In this document: positions 19,972 to 28,243 of the stretch, one piece after another
Layout: each line of letters opens with the position of its first letter
How positions within the stretch are numbered: the stretch's first letter is position 1
Assembly (NCBI GenBank): GCA_934190685.1
Contig: CAKPTK010000011.1
Location: 1 to 30,191, forward strand
Source: an uncultured Prevotella sp.
GTDB taxonomy: Bacteria; Bacteroidota; Bacteroidia; Bacteroidales; Bacteroidaceae
Length of the DNA stretch: 30,191 bases
Direction: 5' to 3'
Notes under the pieces: model-generated
What the model was told of the DNA's origin: nothing
What the model saw: only the letters and a program-made list of their open reading frames with translations
Databases searched by the model: none
Position numbers and translations under genes: made by a program

Positions 19972-22175
19972 CACTTCTTGTCCTCGGCTATGGTAAAGTC
20001 GAGCTGACGCTTGTCAAGATTGGCACGTGCCACCTTGATACGGATGGAATCGCCAAGCTGATATTTGTGATGGCGGCGGCGGCCGATGAGGCAATAGTTG
20101 CGCTCATCGAAATCGTAGTAGTCATCATCAAGATCGCGCATCGGTATCATACCTTCACAATGATTCTCGTCAATCTCGGCATAGATGCCAAAGGATGTGA
20201 TACCACTGATATGTGCGTCATAGGTCTCACCCAACTTATCCCCCATAAACTCCACCATTTTGTATTTGATGGAGTCTCGTTCCGCATTTTGGGCGATTTG
20301 CTCCATCTCGCTGGCGTGCTCGCACAACTCTTCATAATGTTCTTTATTCGCCGAACGGCCACCTTGCTGATATCTTGTAAGCAAACGGTGCACCATCGTA
20401 TCCGGATATCGACGAATAGGACTGGTAAAATGAGTATAGTAGTCGAATGCCAAGCCATAATGACCGATATTGTGCACACTGTACTTAGCTTTCATCATAG
20501 CACGCAATGCCACCAGTTCAATCAGGTTTTGCTCACGTTTGCCGGCACACTGGTCCATCAGTTTGTTGAGGGCACGCGCACTTTCCCCCTTCGTACTGGT
20601 CGATTTCATCTTGTAACCGAACTTGACAATAAACTGGCGCAAAGTTTCCAACTTCTGTGGGTCTGGCGCGTCATGGATACGATAAGGCAATGTCTTAGGT
20701 TTCTGCCCTTTCTTCACCTTGCCTACACTTTCCGCCACCGTTTTATTGGCGAGCAACATGAATTCCTCCACCAATTTGTTGGCGTCTTTCGATTTCTTAT
20801 AGTAGCAACGTGTCGGATGTCCTTTCTCGTCTATGTCAAAATGAAGTTCCTCGCGGTCAAACTTGACAGAACCATTCTTGAATCGCTTCTCACGAAGTTT
20901 CTTGGCCAGACGATCGAGCATAATCCGTTCTGTGGCAAGTTCACCCTTATATCCTCCCTGTGGAGCGGGCGGTGCAGGCTGACCTGTGCTGTCAATGACA
21001 CCATTGTCCTCCAAAATCTTCTGCACTTCCTCGTAGCAGAAACGGCGGTTGGATTTGATAACGGTATGAACCAGTCGCCAATTGCGGATTTCTGCATCCT
21101 CATCCAAATCGAAGACAACACTATAGGCAAGTTTTTCCTCGTCAGGACGAAGTGAGCACACAAAGTTGCAAAGATGTTCCGGAAGCATCGGAATCGTTCT
21201 GTCAACAAGATAAATACTTGTCGCACGCTTCACAGCTTCCTTGTCTATCACACTTCCTTCGGTGACATAGTGCGACACATCTGCGATATGCACACCCACC
21301 TCCCATAATCCGCTGTCGAGACGGCGGATAGAAAGTGCGTCATCGAAGTCTTTGGCATCATGTGGGTCAATTGTCATCGTACACACATCTCTGAAGTCCT
21401 CACGCTCCTTGTAGTCTTGTTCTGTGATTTCACCAGTAATCTTGTTGGCCGCATCCTCCACTTTCTGAGGATATTTATAAGGCAAACCATATTGAGCAAG
21501 AATGGCATTCATCTCCACGTCGTTGTCGCCAGTCTGTCCAAGAACATCAACGACCTCACCGACAATGTTTTTAGAGTCTTTGCTTGGCCATTGGGTTATC
21601 TTGACAAGCGCCTTGTCATTATTCTTTCCCCCTTTGAGTTTGTTCTTGGGAACAAAAATGTCACTCACATAGAGATTTCCCTCAGGTACCAAGAACGCCA
21701 AGTCCTTGTTCACCTTCAACTTGCCGACAAAAGTATCTTTGGCGTGCGAAAGGATCTCAACCACCATCGCTTCCTTCATGTGTTTCTGTCGACGAGCCAT
21801 CATCGTGACCTTCACTTTGTCGCCGTTAAGGGCGAACATCGAGTTGCGCTCTGCCACGAATACGGAATCACCACCCCCTTCAGGTATGAAGGAATTCTTG
21901 CCGTTCGCTTTCCGGACAAAAGTGCCTTCCTGCACTTGTCCCTTTGTATTAAGTTTGTAAGAATTGTCTGAAACTTTGACCAAGAAATCGTCAAAGGCCA
22001 TGTCATCCATAATGTCTATGGCTAGCATCTTGAGAGGATGCGTATTGAGATTCAACGTTTTAAAAATCTGCTTGAAACTCAACGTCTCGTCAGGTCTCGA
22101 CTGAAAGAAGTGTTCGAGCTTTGGCGCAAGCTCCTTCTTTGTCATCCTTTTACCGCCTTTCTTTCCTTTTCCCAT
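19971..22175 (-). CDS. rnr: Ribonuclease R
   Basis: This is a 734-residue processive 3'-5' exoribonuclease that degrades structured RNA in the cytoplasm. A Lys/Gly-rich start (MGKGKKGGKRMTKKE) leads into winged-helix and cold-shock OB domains. The RNB catalytic domain holds TIDPHDAKDFDDAL (about 268-281), whose Asp residues bind the catalytic magnesium. A C-terminal S1 domain follows at about 647-720 (HISGITSFGIYAEI). A Pro/Gly-rich insertion (TGQPAPPAPQGGY, about 392-404) interrupts the RNB domain. I chose ATG 22175, the first ATG; a further in-frame ATG at 22145 is possible. A promoter matching the Bacteroidetes pattern lies just upstream. The hemolysin III gene overlaps the stop codon. Confidence 0.96.
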   Translation of the reverse strand: MGKGKKGGKRMTKKELAPKLEHFFQSRPDETLSFKQIFKTLNLNTHPLKMLAIDIMDDMAFDDFLVKVSDNSYKLNTKGQVQEGTFVRKANGKNSFIPEGGGDSVFVAERNSMFALNGDKVKVTMMARRQKHMKEAMVVEILSHAKDTFVGKLKVNKDLAFLVPEGNLYVSDIFVPKNKLKGGKNNDKALVKITQWPSKDSKNIVGEVVDVLGQTGDNDVEMNAILAQYGLPYKYPQKVEDAANKITGEITEQDYKEREDFRDVCTMTIDPHDAKDFDDALSIRRLDSGLWEVGVHIADVSHYVTEGSVIDKEAVKRATSIYLVDRTIPMLPEHLCNFVCSLRPDEEKLAYSVVFDLDEDAEIRNWRLVHTVIKSNRRFCYEEVQKILEDNGVIDSTGQPAPPAPQGGYKGELATERIMLDRLAKKLREKRFKNGSVKFDREELHFDIDEKGHPTRCYYKKSKDANKLVEEFMLLANKTVAESVGKVKKGQKPKTLPYRIHDAPDPQKLETLRQFIVKFGYKMKSTSTKGESARALNKLMDQCAGKREQNLIELVALRAMMKAKYSVHNIGHYGLAFDYYTHFTSPIRRYPDTMVHRLLTRYQQGGRSANKEHYEELCEHASEMEQIAQNAERDSIKYKMVEFMGDKLGETYDAHISGITSFGIYAEIDENHCEGMIPMRDLDDDYYDFDERNYCLIGRRRHHKYQLGDSIRIKVARANLDKRQLDFTIAEDKK

Positions 22176-22202
22176 AGTCTTGGATTTTATGATTGTATGC
22201 TG

Positions 22203-22234
22203 CAAATTAACGAAATAAAATTGAGATTAACAAA
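22203..22234 (-). promoter_or_regulatory. Promoter for rnr
   Basis: On the minus strand, TTTG (22231-22234), a 20-base spacer and TTAATTTG (22203-22210) match the TTTG / TAnnTTTG pattern with one mismatch. The -7 box ends 27 bases before the rnr ATG. It shares the 232-base divergent region with the CDF gene promoter. Confidence 0.7.
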
Positions 22235-22346
22235 ATAACGACTTTATTTTTTCATGACATTTCAATAAAAAGAACAACAAGTCGGGCAAAGGGGAATAAA
22301 AAACAGGAAACCATGGCGACATTCGAAATAAAAACAAATGAATTTG

Positions 22347-22377
22347 TTTTGTATTCCACTCATTTGCACTACCTTTG
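22347..22377 (+). promoter_or_regulatory. Promoter for the CDF-epimerase-PAP2 unit
   Basis: TTTTG (22347-22351), an 18-base spacer and TACCTTTG (22370-22377) match the Bacteroidetes pattern; the -7 box is exact and the spacing slightly short. The -7 box ends 30 bases before ATG 22408. Confidence 0.7.
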
Positions 22378-22407
22378 CAAAACAAAGTGGTTTTAAACCT
22401 GTTAAGA

Positions 22408-23346
22408 ATGAAATGGAACAACCGTGAACGGAAGATTTACCGTGTCACAATCATGGGCAGCATCATCAATGTGGTGCTGCTCATGTTTAAATTTATTGCC
22501 GGCATCCTTGGCGGTTCTGCCGCTATGATTGCCGACGCCGTGCACTCGTTATCCGATTTCGCTTCGGATGTAGTAGTAATCGTGCTCGTCAAACTGAGCA
22601 ACAAGCCACATGACAAAGACCATGACTATGGCCATGGAAAGTACGAGACATTGGCTTCGCTCATTATTGGCATTGCACTGCTCATGGTGGGAGTGATGAT
22701 TGCCTATACGGGCATCACCAAGATTTACCATTCCATACAGGGAGAACACCTTCCCCAACCGGGTGTCATCGCCCTTGTGGCAGCCTTGACAAGCATCGTC
22801 CTGAAAGAATGGGCCTATCAGTTCACAGTCAAAACAGGACGGGAAGTGGGTTCCGAGGCCGTTGTAGCCAATGCTTGGCATCACCGCAGCGACGCGCTTT
22901 CATCCATCGGTACGGCCGTAGGAATTGGTGGCGCTATTTTCCTCGGAAAACGATGGAGTGTACTTGATCCTATCGCCGCCGTAGCCGTGAGTATATTTAT
23001 CGTAAAAACAGCCTATACGCTGATCACCAATGCCTTGGGAGAGCTGCTCGAAAAGAGTTTGCCCGAGAGCATAGAAAAAGAAATTGTAGAGATAGCAAGC
23101 AGCGAAGACAAGGTAAGTGAAGTACACCACTTGCAAACCCGCCGTATCGGCAACACCATTGCCATCGAGATGCATGTGCGTATGCCTGGCGAGATTTCGC
23201 TCTATGAGGCACACCTACATGCCACCAACATTGAGAAAAAAATCAAGACACGGTTTGGCGAGCAGACCCACATCGGACTGCATGTGGAGCCTGTCAAAAT
23301 AGACGGATGCTATCAAGCACCACAAAAAGGAAAACAACAGACATGA
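22408..23346 (+). CDS. Cation diffusion facilitator (CDF) metal exporter
   Basis: This is a 312-residue inner-membrane proton-driven exporter for divalent metals such as zinc, iron or manganese. Six helices occupy about 12-215. The transport site appears in helix 2 as IADAVHSLSDFASD (Asp43, His46, Asp50 and Asp54 nearby) and in helix 5 as HHRSDALSS (His158, His159, Asp162). The cytoplasmic C-terminal domain (about 220-300) carries VHHLQTRRIGNTIAIEMHV and further His residues, the ferredoxin-like fold that binds regulatory metal. I chose ATG 22408 (MKWNNRERKIYR) as the first ATG after the promoter. Its last four bases overlap the next start (ATGA), so it is coupled to the epimerase gene. The metal preference cannot be read with confidence. 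Confidence 0.94.
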   Translation: MKWNNRERKIYRVTIMGSIINVVLLMFKFIAGILGGSAAMIADAVHSLSDFASDVVVIVLVKLSNKPHDKDHDYGHGKYETLASLIIGIALLMVGVMIAYTGITKIYHSIQGEHLPQPGVIALVAALTSIVLKEWAYQFTVKTGREVGSEAVVANAWHHRSDALSSIGTAVGIGGAIFLGKRWSVLDPIAAVAVSIFIVKTAYTLITNALGELLEKSLPESIEKEIVEIASSEDKVSEVHHLQTRRIGNTIAIEMHVRMPGEISLYEAHLHATNIEKKIKTRFGEQTHIGLHVEPVKIDGCYQAPQKGKQQT

Positions 23347-24335
23347 ACATACTTATAACAGGAGCCAGTGGCTTCATTGGCAGTTTTATTGTTGAAGAAG
23401 CACTCAACAGGGGATTTGACGTGTGGGCAGCCGTACGCGGTACCAGTTCCAAACGTTATCTCCAAGACCCCCGTATACATTTTATCCAACTCAATTTGTC
23501 TTCTTATGACGCACTCTGCCAACAACTGCGAAGCCACAAGTTTGAGTACGTGGTGCATGCGGCTGGTGTGACCAAGTGTCTGCACGCTAAAGACTTTGAG
23601 TTTATCAACACCCGCGGTACAGAAAATCTCGTTTGGGCACTCATCAATACCCATCAGCCTCTGCGGAAATTTGTCTATCTCAGTTCCCTCAGTGTCTATG
23701 GAGCCATTCACGAACAGCAACCTTACCAACCGATTAAGGAAAGTGATCGTCCCCGCCCCAATACCGCCTACGGAAAGAGTAAACTGAAAGCTGAAAAATT
23801 TCTTGCTGCCACACACGATTTCCCCTACATCATCCTGCGACCGACAGGAGTGTACGGGCCAAGGGAAAAAGACTACTATCTCATGGCGAAAAGCGTGAAA
23901 CAGCACATTGATTTCGCTGTCGGCTATAAACGACAGGACATCACTTTTGTCTATGTCAAGGATGTCGTGCAGGCTGTGTTTCTCGCCCTTGACCACGGAA
24001 AGAGTGGCAGGAAGTTTTTTCTTAGTGATGGAGCAGTATATCAATCAAGCACATTCAGTAATCTGATTCGGCATGAGCTCGGCAACCCCTTTCTTTTACG
24101 CGTCAAAGTTCCCTTGTGGATGCTGCGCATTGTAACAACCATCGGGGAATATATGGGACGTGTCACGGGAAAAATCAGTGCCTTGAACAACGACAAATAC
24201 AACATCCTCAAACAGCGCAACTGGCAATGCGACATAACACCAGCGCAACAAGAATTGGGATATGCCCCCCAATACAATCTGGAGCGAGGCGTCAAAGAGA
24301 CCATCGCATGGTACAAACAGGAAGGATGGCTGTAA
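23343..24335 (+). CDS. NAD-dependent epimerase/dehydratase (extended SDR)
   Basis: This is a 330-residue cytoplasmic or membrane-facing extended short-chain dehydrogenase. The Rossmann motif is GASGFIG (residues 7-13). The catalytic set is visible as YLSSLSVYG (Ser near 115) and Tyr143 with Lys147 in AYGKSKLK. RPTGVYGP follows near 165. The closest known groups act on nucleotide sugars, on sterol-like substrates or on keto-sphingoid lipids. A stretch KVPLWMLRIVTTIGEYMGRV near 255-275 is hydrophobic and could bind a membrane, which fits the lipid-acting groups (inference). It overlaps the CDF stop by four bases, and a PAP2-type enzyme gene follows after 53 bases. The substrate is not determined by the sequence. 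Confidence 0.9.
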   Translation: MNILITGASGFIGSFIVEEALNRGFDVWAAVRGTSSKRYLQDPRIHFIQLNLSSYDALCQQLRSHKFEYVVHAAGVTKCLHAKDFEFINTRGTENLVWALINTHQPLRKFVYLSSLSVYGAIHEQQPYQPIKESDRPRPNTAYGKSKLKAEKFLAATHDFPYIILRPTGVYGPREKDYYLMAKSVKQHIDFAVGYKRQDITFVYVKDVVQAVFLALDHGKSGRKFFLSDGAVYQSSTFSNLIRHELGNPFLLRVKVPLWMLRIVTTIGEYMGRVTGKISALNNDKYNILKQRNWQCDITPAQQELGYAPQYNLERGVKETIAWYKQEGWL

Positions 24336-24388
24336 AACGAACTTGGAAGAGCTACTTTTTACTTCTTAACTCCTAAACAAGAAATTAA

Positions 24389-25357
24389 ATGAACTACCTC
24401 ATAAAACTATTTAAGATAGAAAAATCACCCCGCAAAGGGTTGTTTGCCTTGGAGTGGGTAGTGATGGCCTATATGGTCCTCACACTCCTCATCGTACTCT
24501 TCACCTACACCAAAGCGCAGAATCCCGACTCGATGATATGGGGACGCATCCGCATCGGTGCCATGACCATCGCGCTATGGATTGTCTATCGCTTGGTACC
24601 TTGTCGGTTCACCCGACTGGTGAGAGTGGTGGCACAAATGGCGCTCCTTTCATGGTGGTATCCTGACACATACGAACTCAACCGCATGTTCCCTAATCTC
24701 GACCATGTATTTGCAACCTACGAACAGCAAATCTTTGGCTGTCAACCAGCCTTGTTGTTCAGCCAGAAATTCCCAAGCCACATCATCAGCGAACTGATGG
24801 ACATGGGCTATGCCTCCTACTATCCGATGATTGCCGTCGTGGTGTTTTTCTATTTCTTCCGGCGCTACGAGGAGTTTGAGCGTGCCTCATTCATTATTCT
24901 CGCCTCGTTCTTCATCTACTATGTCGTTTTCGTATTTGTACCCGTAGCAGGTCCTACGTTCTATTATAAGGCTGTTGGATTGGGAGACATTGCCAAGGGT
25001 GTATTCCCAAATATTCATGATTATTTCAACTTCAACACCGACTGTCTACCTGCCCCTGGCTACACTGACGGCATCTTCTACCAAATGGTAGAAAGCGCCA
25101 AGAACGCAGGCGAACGCCCTACCGCCGCATTCCCCAGCAGTCATGTAGGAGTGAGCACCGTACTCATGCTTTTGGCTTGGCACAGCAAGAATCGCAGACT
25201 GTTTTTCATTCTTCTGCCGTTCTATGTGTTTCTTTGCATGGCTACGGTCTATATCCAGGCTCATTACGCCATTGATGCCATCGCCGGTTTCTTCTCAGCT
25301 ATCATTCTTTACTTCGTACTTCTTTTCATCTCAAGGGGTTGGAAAGTAAAAGCTTGA
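24389..25357 (+). CDS. PAP2/Aur1-like membrane phosphatase or transferase
   Basis: This is a 322-residue polytopic membrane protein with a C-terminal PAP2-type active site. The second motif is FPSSHVG with His252; the third is QAHYAID with His292 and Asp296. The usual SR pair before the third motif is replaced by AT, and the HYxxD form resembles the Aur1/inositol-phosphorylceramide synthase branch (PAP2_3) more than classic phosphatidate phosphatases. About six to seven hydrophobic helices are present. It may move or remove a lipid phosphate head group on the outer face of the inner membrane; the substrate is inferred only. ATG 24389 is the natural start. It is the last gene of the CDF-epimerase unit, followed by a terminator at 25389-25423. 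Confidence 0.85.
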   Translation: MNYLIKLFKIEKSPRKGLFALEWVVMAYMVLTLLIVLFTYTKAQNPDSMIWGRIRIGAMTIALWIVYRLVPCRFTRLVRVVAQMALLSWWYPDTYELNRMFPNLDHVFATYEQQIFGCQPALLFSQKFPSHIISELMDMGYASYYPMIAVVVFFYFFRRYEEFERASFIILASFFIYYVVFVFVPVAGPTFYYKAVGLGDIAKGVFPNIHDYFNFNTDCLPAPGYTDGIFYQMVESAKNAGERPTAAFPSSHVGVSTVLMLLAWHSKNRRLFFILLPFYVFLCMATVYIQAHYAIDAIAGFFSAIILYFVLLFISRGWKVKA

Positions 25358-25388
25358 TTCCGCCCATAATCACACAATAAAAAAGATC

Positions 25389-25423
25389 CCCGACAACGAA
25401 TCATATTGATATACGTTGCCGGG
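25389..25423. terminator. Bidirectional terminator between PAP2 gene and rnc
   Basis: CCCGACAACG (25389-25398) pairs with CGTTGCCGGG (25414-25423), with one mismatch and a 15-base loop. An A-run lies on the left side and AATTTTT follows on the right, so it can stop both the plus-strand PAP2 unit and the minus-strand rnc unit. Confidence 0.85.
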
Positions 25424-25453
25424 AATTTTTATAATCAAACGTGTAAAAGTCTA

Positions 25454-26503
25454 CTATTCAGAGAAAGCGGCTGCTTCTGCCGCAGCGATGATGTCTTCAC
25501 GCGACTGTTCCTTTGGCGTAGCCGAGATGTCACTCAAATCGAACTCATCGGCAGCCGCACTTTCCTCCACAGTCGTCTTCACCTCGTCATCATCCTTGCC
25601 GTCCTTGGAATAGACACGCTCTTTGAAAACAGTGACACGCTTCTTTTCCTCCACAGACGATTCCGCAATCAAGAAGTCATCCTTCTGTTCTGTACTGGGG
25701 ACGTCAAGAACTGGCTCCTCTTCCATCTTTGTACGGTTGCCCTTAGCGGCAAACACCTCATCGATGAATTGCGGTTCACGGCGCAAACGTTGAAGCGTGA
25801 GCTTAGAGGCGACCTGCTGACTCTCTTTTTTAGAGAACCCCGTACCCATTCCGCCATCAAGTCCTTCAATAAGCACCTTATAGCGGAACACGGGACTTCC
25901 ATGTTCGTCCTTCTTCTGCTCAAGCAGTTCATATTCCAGCTTCACTCGGTTTTTCTGTGACCATTCTATCAGCTTACTCTTGAAATTCATCTCCTTGTAT
26001 GCCACCTTATCGATGTTGATAAGTTGCGAAAGAATGCGCTTTTCCATAAACTTCATGCAAGCGTTGTAACCATGATCCAGATAGAGTGCCCCCACAAGAG
26101 CCTCAAAGGCATTGCCACCAAGATAACTGTTGTGAGAGTAAGTGTGTCCGCTCGAAAGAATGAGCTGGTTGATACCCATCTCCTGTGCGAGTTTGTTCAG
26201 CGTCTCGCGCTGCACAATCTTGCTACGGGTATTGGTAAGAAATCCTTCACGCTTTCCAGGGAAGTGTTGATATACGATATCTCCTACGATAGCGTCGAGG
26301 ATTGCGTCGCCCAAAAATTCGAGACGCTCATTGTTGACAGGCTTGCCTTTCTCATTGCGGCGAGACACGCTCTTGTGCATGAGAGCAAGTTTATAGTAAC
26401 TGATATTATGGGGATAGACACCGATGATTTGGTGTAAAGACAAATAAAGCTCCTTCTCCTTGCGGAAAGGGAGCCTTATTCTATCAATAATGTTATTCAG
26501 CAT
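25454..26503 (-). CDS. rnc: Ribonuclease III with long acidic C-terminal tail
   Basis: This 349-residue endonuclease cuts double-stranded RNA, for example in rRNA precursor processing. The catalytic domain carries ERLEFLGDAILD (residues 59-70), with Glu59, Glu62 and Asp66 in the expected places. The second block is NAFEALVGALYLD (131-143): Glu134 matches the essential Glu, while Asn131 stands where E. coli has Asp114. The double-stranded-RNA-binding domain is at about 172-242, ending in KKESQQVASKLTLQRL. Residues 250-349 are a low-complexity Glu/Asp/Lys/Ala tail absent from the 226-residue E. coli enzyme. I chose ATG 26503 (MLNNIIDRIRLP), which overlaps the fabF end by 11 bases. Its position after acpP and fabF is a common bacterial order. 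Confidence 0.96.
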   Translation of the reverse strand: MLNNIIDRIRLPFRKEKELYLSLHQIIGVYPHNISYYKLALMHKSVSRRNEKGKPVNNERLEFLGDAILDAIVGDIVYQHFPGKREGFLTNTRSKIVQRETLNKLAQEMGINQLILSSGHTYSHNSYLGGNAFEALVGALYLDHGYNACMKFMEKRILSQLINIDKVAYKEMNFKSKLIEWSQKNRVKLEYELLEQKKDEHGSPVFRYKVLIEGLDGGMGTGFSKKESQQVASKLTLQRLRREPQFIDEVFAAKGNRTKMEEEPVLDVPSTEQKDDFLIAESSVEEKKRVTVFKERVYSKDGKDDDEVKTTVEESAAADEFDLSDISATPKEQSREDIIAAAEAAAFSE

Positions 26504-27755
26504 ATTTCTTGAAAATAACACAAGCGTTGTGACCACCGAAACCGAAGGTGTTGCTCAAGGCAGCACGCACGGTACGCTTCTGAGCCTTGTTGAACGTAAA
26601 GTTCATGTTGTAATCCAGCTCAGGGTCATTGTCGCCTTCCTCATGGTTGATAGTAGGAGGCACGATGTCATCGTGTACAGCCAACACGCAAGCCATGGCT
26701 TCAACAGCACCTGCCGCACCCAACATATGACCGGTCATAGACTTGGTCGAACTGATGTTGAGCTTGTAGGCTGCATCACCGAATACTTCCTTGATGGCTT
26801 TTGCCTCTGAAATATCACCCACATGAGTAGAAGTGCCATGCACGTTGATATAGTCGATATCCTCTGGCTTGAGACCAGCGTCATCCAATGCTCTCTGCAT
26901 CACCAGTTTGGCACCAAGACCTTCTGGATGAGATGCGGTGATATGGTATGCGTCAGCACTCTCGCCCTCGCCCACCATTTCTGCATAAATCTTAGCACCG
27001 CGAGCCTTGGCATGCTCAAGTTCCTCAAGAATGAGGCAACCTGCACCTTCTGCCATCACGAAACCATCACGGCTTGCGCTAAATGGACGAGAAGCATGCT
27101 GAGGATCGTCGTTGCGTGTAGAAAGAGCGTGCATTGCATTGAAACCGCCCACACCACAAGCGCAGATAGCTGCCTCGGCACCACCGCTGACAATCACGTC
27201 AGCCTTGCCCAAGCGAATCAGATTGAATGCGTCTGCCACAGCGTTGCTTGAAGAGGCACAGGCAGATGTTGTCGTGTAGTTGGGTCCGTGGAATCCATAA
27301 TGGATGGAAATCTGACCGGCTGCGATGTCCGCAATCATCTTGGGGATGAAGAAGGGATTGAACTTTGGACCTGCTTCCTTGTGGGTAGCATAATAAGAAA
27401 CCTCTTCCTCGAAAGTGCGGATACCGCCAATACCTACGCCGAACACGACGCCGATATTGTTTTTATCAACTTTTTCCAAGTCCAAACCACTGTCCTTCAC
27501 ACCCTGCATGGCGGCAATCATTGCCAACTGGGTGTAGCGGTCAAGCTTGCGGGCTTCCTTGCGGTCAATGAAATCGTTGACATTGAGATTCTTCACCTCG
27601 CAAGCGAACTGTGTTTTGAACTGGGAGCAATCGAATGATGTAATAGGCGCAGCACCACTTACACCCTCAAGCATATTCTTCCAAGTCTCCTCGGGAGTGT
27701 TGCCCAACGGGGTAACGGCACCAAGACCTGTTACTACTACTCTTTTAAGTTCCAT
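26493..27755 (-). CDS. fabF: Beta-ketoacyl-ACP synthase II
   Basis: This condensing enzyme elongates fatty acyl-ACP with malonyl-ACP in the cytoplasm. It has 420 residues, the standard length. The catalytic triad is Cys166 in TSACASSSNA, His306 in HGTSTHVGD and His343 in TGHMLGAAG, each three residues beyond the E. coli FabF positions (163, 303, 340). The C-terminal NTFGFGGHNACVIF block is intact. The acpP gene ends 22 bases upstream and rnc starts inside its last codons, so acpP, fabF and rnc form one transcript from the promoter at 28068-28099. Confidence 0.98.
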   Translation of the reverse strand: MELKRVVVTGLGAVTPLGNTPEETWKNMLEGVSGAAPITSFDCSQFKTQFACEVKNLNVNDFIDRKEARKLDRYTQLAMIAAMQGVKDSGLDLEKVDKNNIGVVFGVGIGGIRTFEEEVSYYATHKEAGPKFNPFFIPKMIADIAAGQISIHYGFHGPNYTTTSACASSSNAVADAFNLIRLGKADVIVSGGAEAAICACGVGGFNAMHALSTRNDDPQHASRPFSASRDGFVMAEGAGCLILEELEHAKARGAKIYAEMVGEGESADAYHITASHPEGLGAKLVMQRALDDAGLKPEDIDYINVHGTSTHVGDISEAKAIKEVFGDAAYKLNISSTKSMTGHMLGAAGAVEAMACVLAVHDDIVPPTINHEEGDNDPELDYNMNFTFNKAQKRTVRAALSNTFGFGGHNACVIFKKYAE

Positions 27756-27777
27756 TATATGATTTATCGCAAACTAA

Positions 27778-28014
27778 TTATTTTGCGTTCTCCTCGATGT
27801 AAGCGATAGCGTCGCCAACAGTAGCAATCTTCTCTGCCTTGTCGTCTGGAATAGAGATACCGAATTCCTTCTCGAATTCCATGATGAGCTCTACAGTGTC
27901 GAGAGAATCTGCACCAAGGTCGTTTGTGAAGCTTGCTTCTGGCTTAACCTCAGCCTCGTCAACACCAAGTTTGTCTACGATGATTGCCTTTACTTTTGAT
28001 TCAATTTCTGACAT
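27778..28014 (-). CDS. acpP: Acyl carrier protein
   Basis: This is a 78-residue acidic four-helix carrier of growing fatty-acyl chains. Ser37 in [15 protein letters not shown] is the attachment site for 4'-phosphopantetheine. The sequence [16 protein letters not shown] is the recognition helix region. It heads the acpP-fabF-rnc unit, 22 bases before fabF, and its partner synthase is next door. Nothing is unusual. Confidence 0.98.
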   Translation of the reverse strand: MSEIESKVKAIIVDKLGVDEAEVKPEASFTNDLGADSLDTVELIMEFEKEFGISIPDDKAEKIATVGDAIAYIEENAK

Positions 28015-28067
28015 AATTGTAAGTTTTTAAAATGTTTATATTCGTTTTCTAATTAAAAAATCGAGTG

Positions 28068-28099
28068 CAAAGGAACAAAAATAAAACGATACTTGCAAA
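28068..28099 (-). promoter_or_regulatory. Promoter for acpP-fabF-rnc
   Basis: On the minus strand, TTTG (28096-28099), a 20-base spacer and TTCCTTTG (28068-28075) match the Bacteroidetes pattern with one mismatch in the -7 box. The -7 box ends 53 bases before the acpP ATG, leaving an AT-rich leader. Confidence 0.7.
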
Positions 28100-28187
28100 T
28101 ATTTTATATAAAAACATGCCTTTTCTTGCACACAAGCCCATAATCTGTGCATCTTTCTGAGCTTTTTCAGATAAATAAGCGGTTTCG

Positions 28188-28219
28188 TTTGCGCCGTTTT
28201 AATTAATTTCGTATTTTTG
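28188..28219 (+). promoter_or_regulatory. Consensus promoter for DUF4254-GT9 unit
   Basis: TTTG (28188-28191), a 20-base spacer and TATTTTTG (28212-28219) are an exact match to the Bacteroidetes consensus. The -7 box ends 24 bases before ATG 28244. It is divergent from the acpP promoter in a 229-base region. Confidence 0.82.
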
Positions 28220-28243
28220 CAAACATAACAAAAACAAATATTT

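Noticed and set aside
20067..21155. 362-residue open frame opposite rnr
   Set aside because: Antisense to the RNB domain, with composition typical of a shadow frame and no family match that I can see.
22176..22407. Possible small RNA or gene in the 232-base divergent region
   Set aside because: It holds the two promoters and AT-rich DNA; I see no further stable hairpin with a T-run and no coding frame with support.
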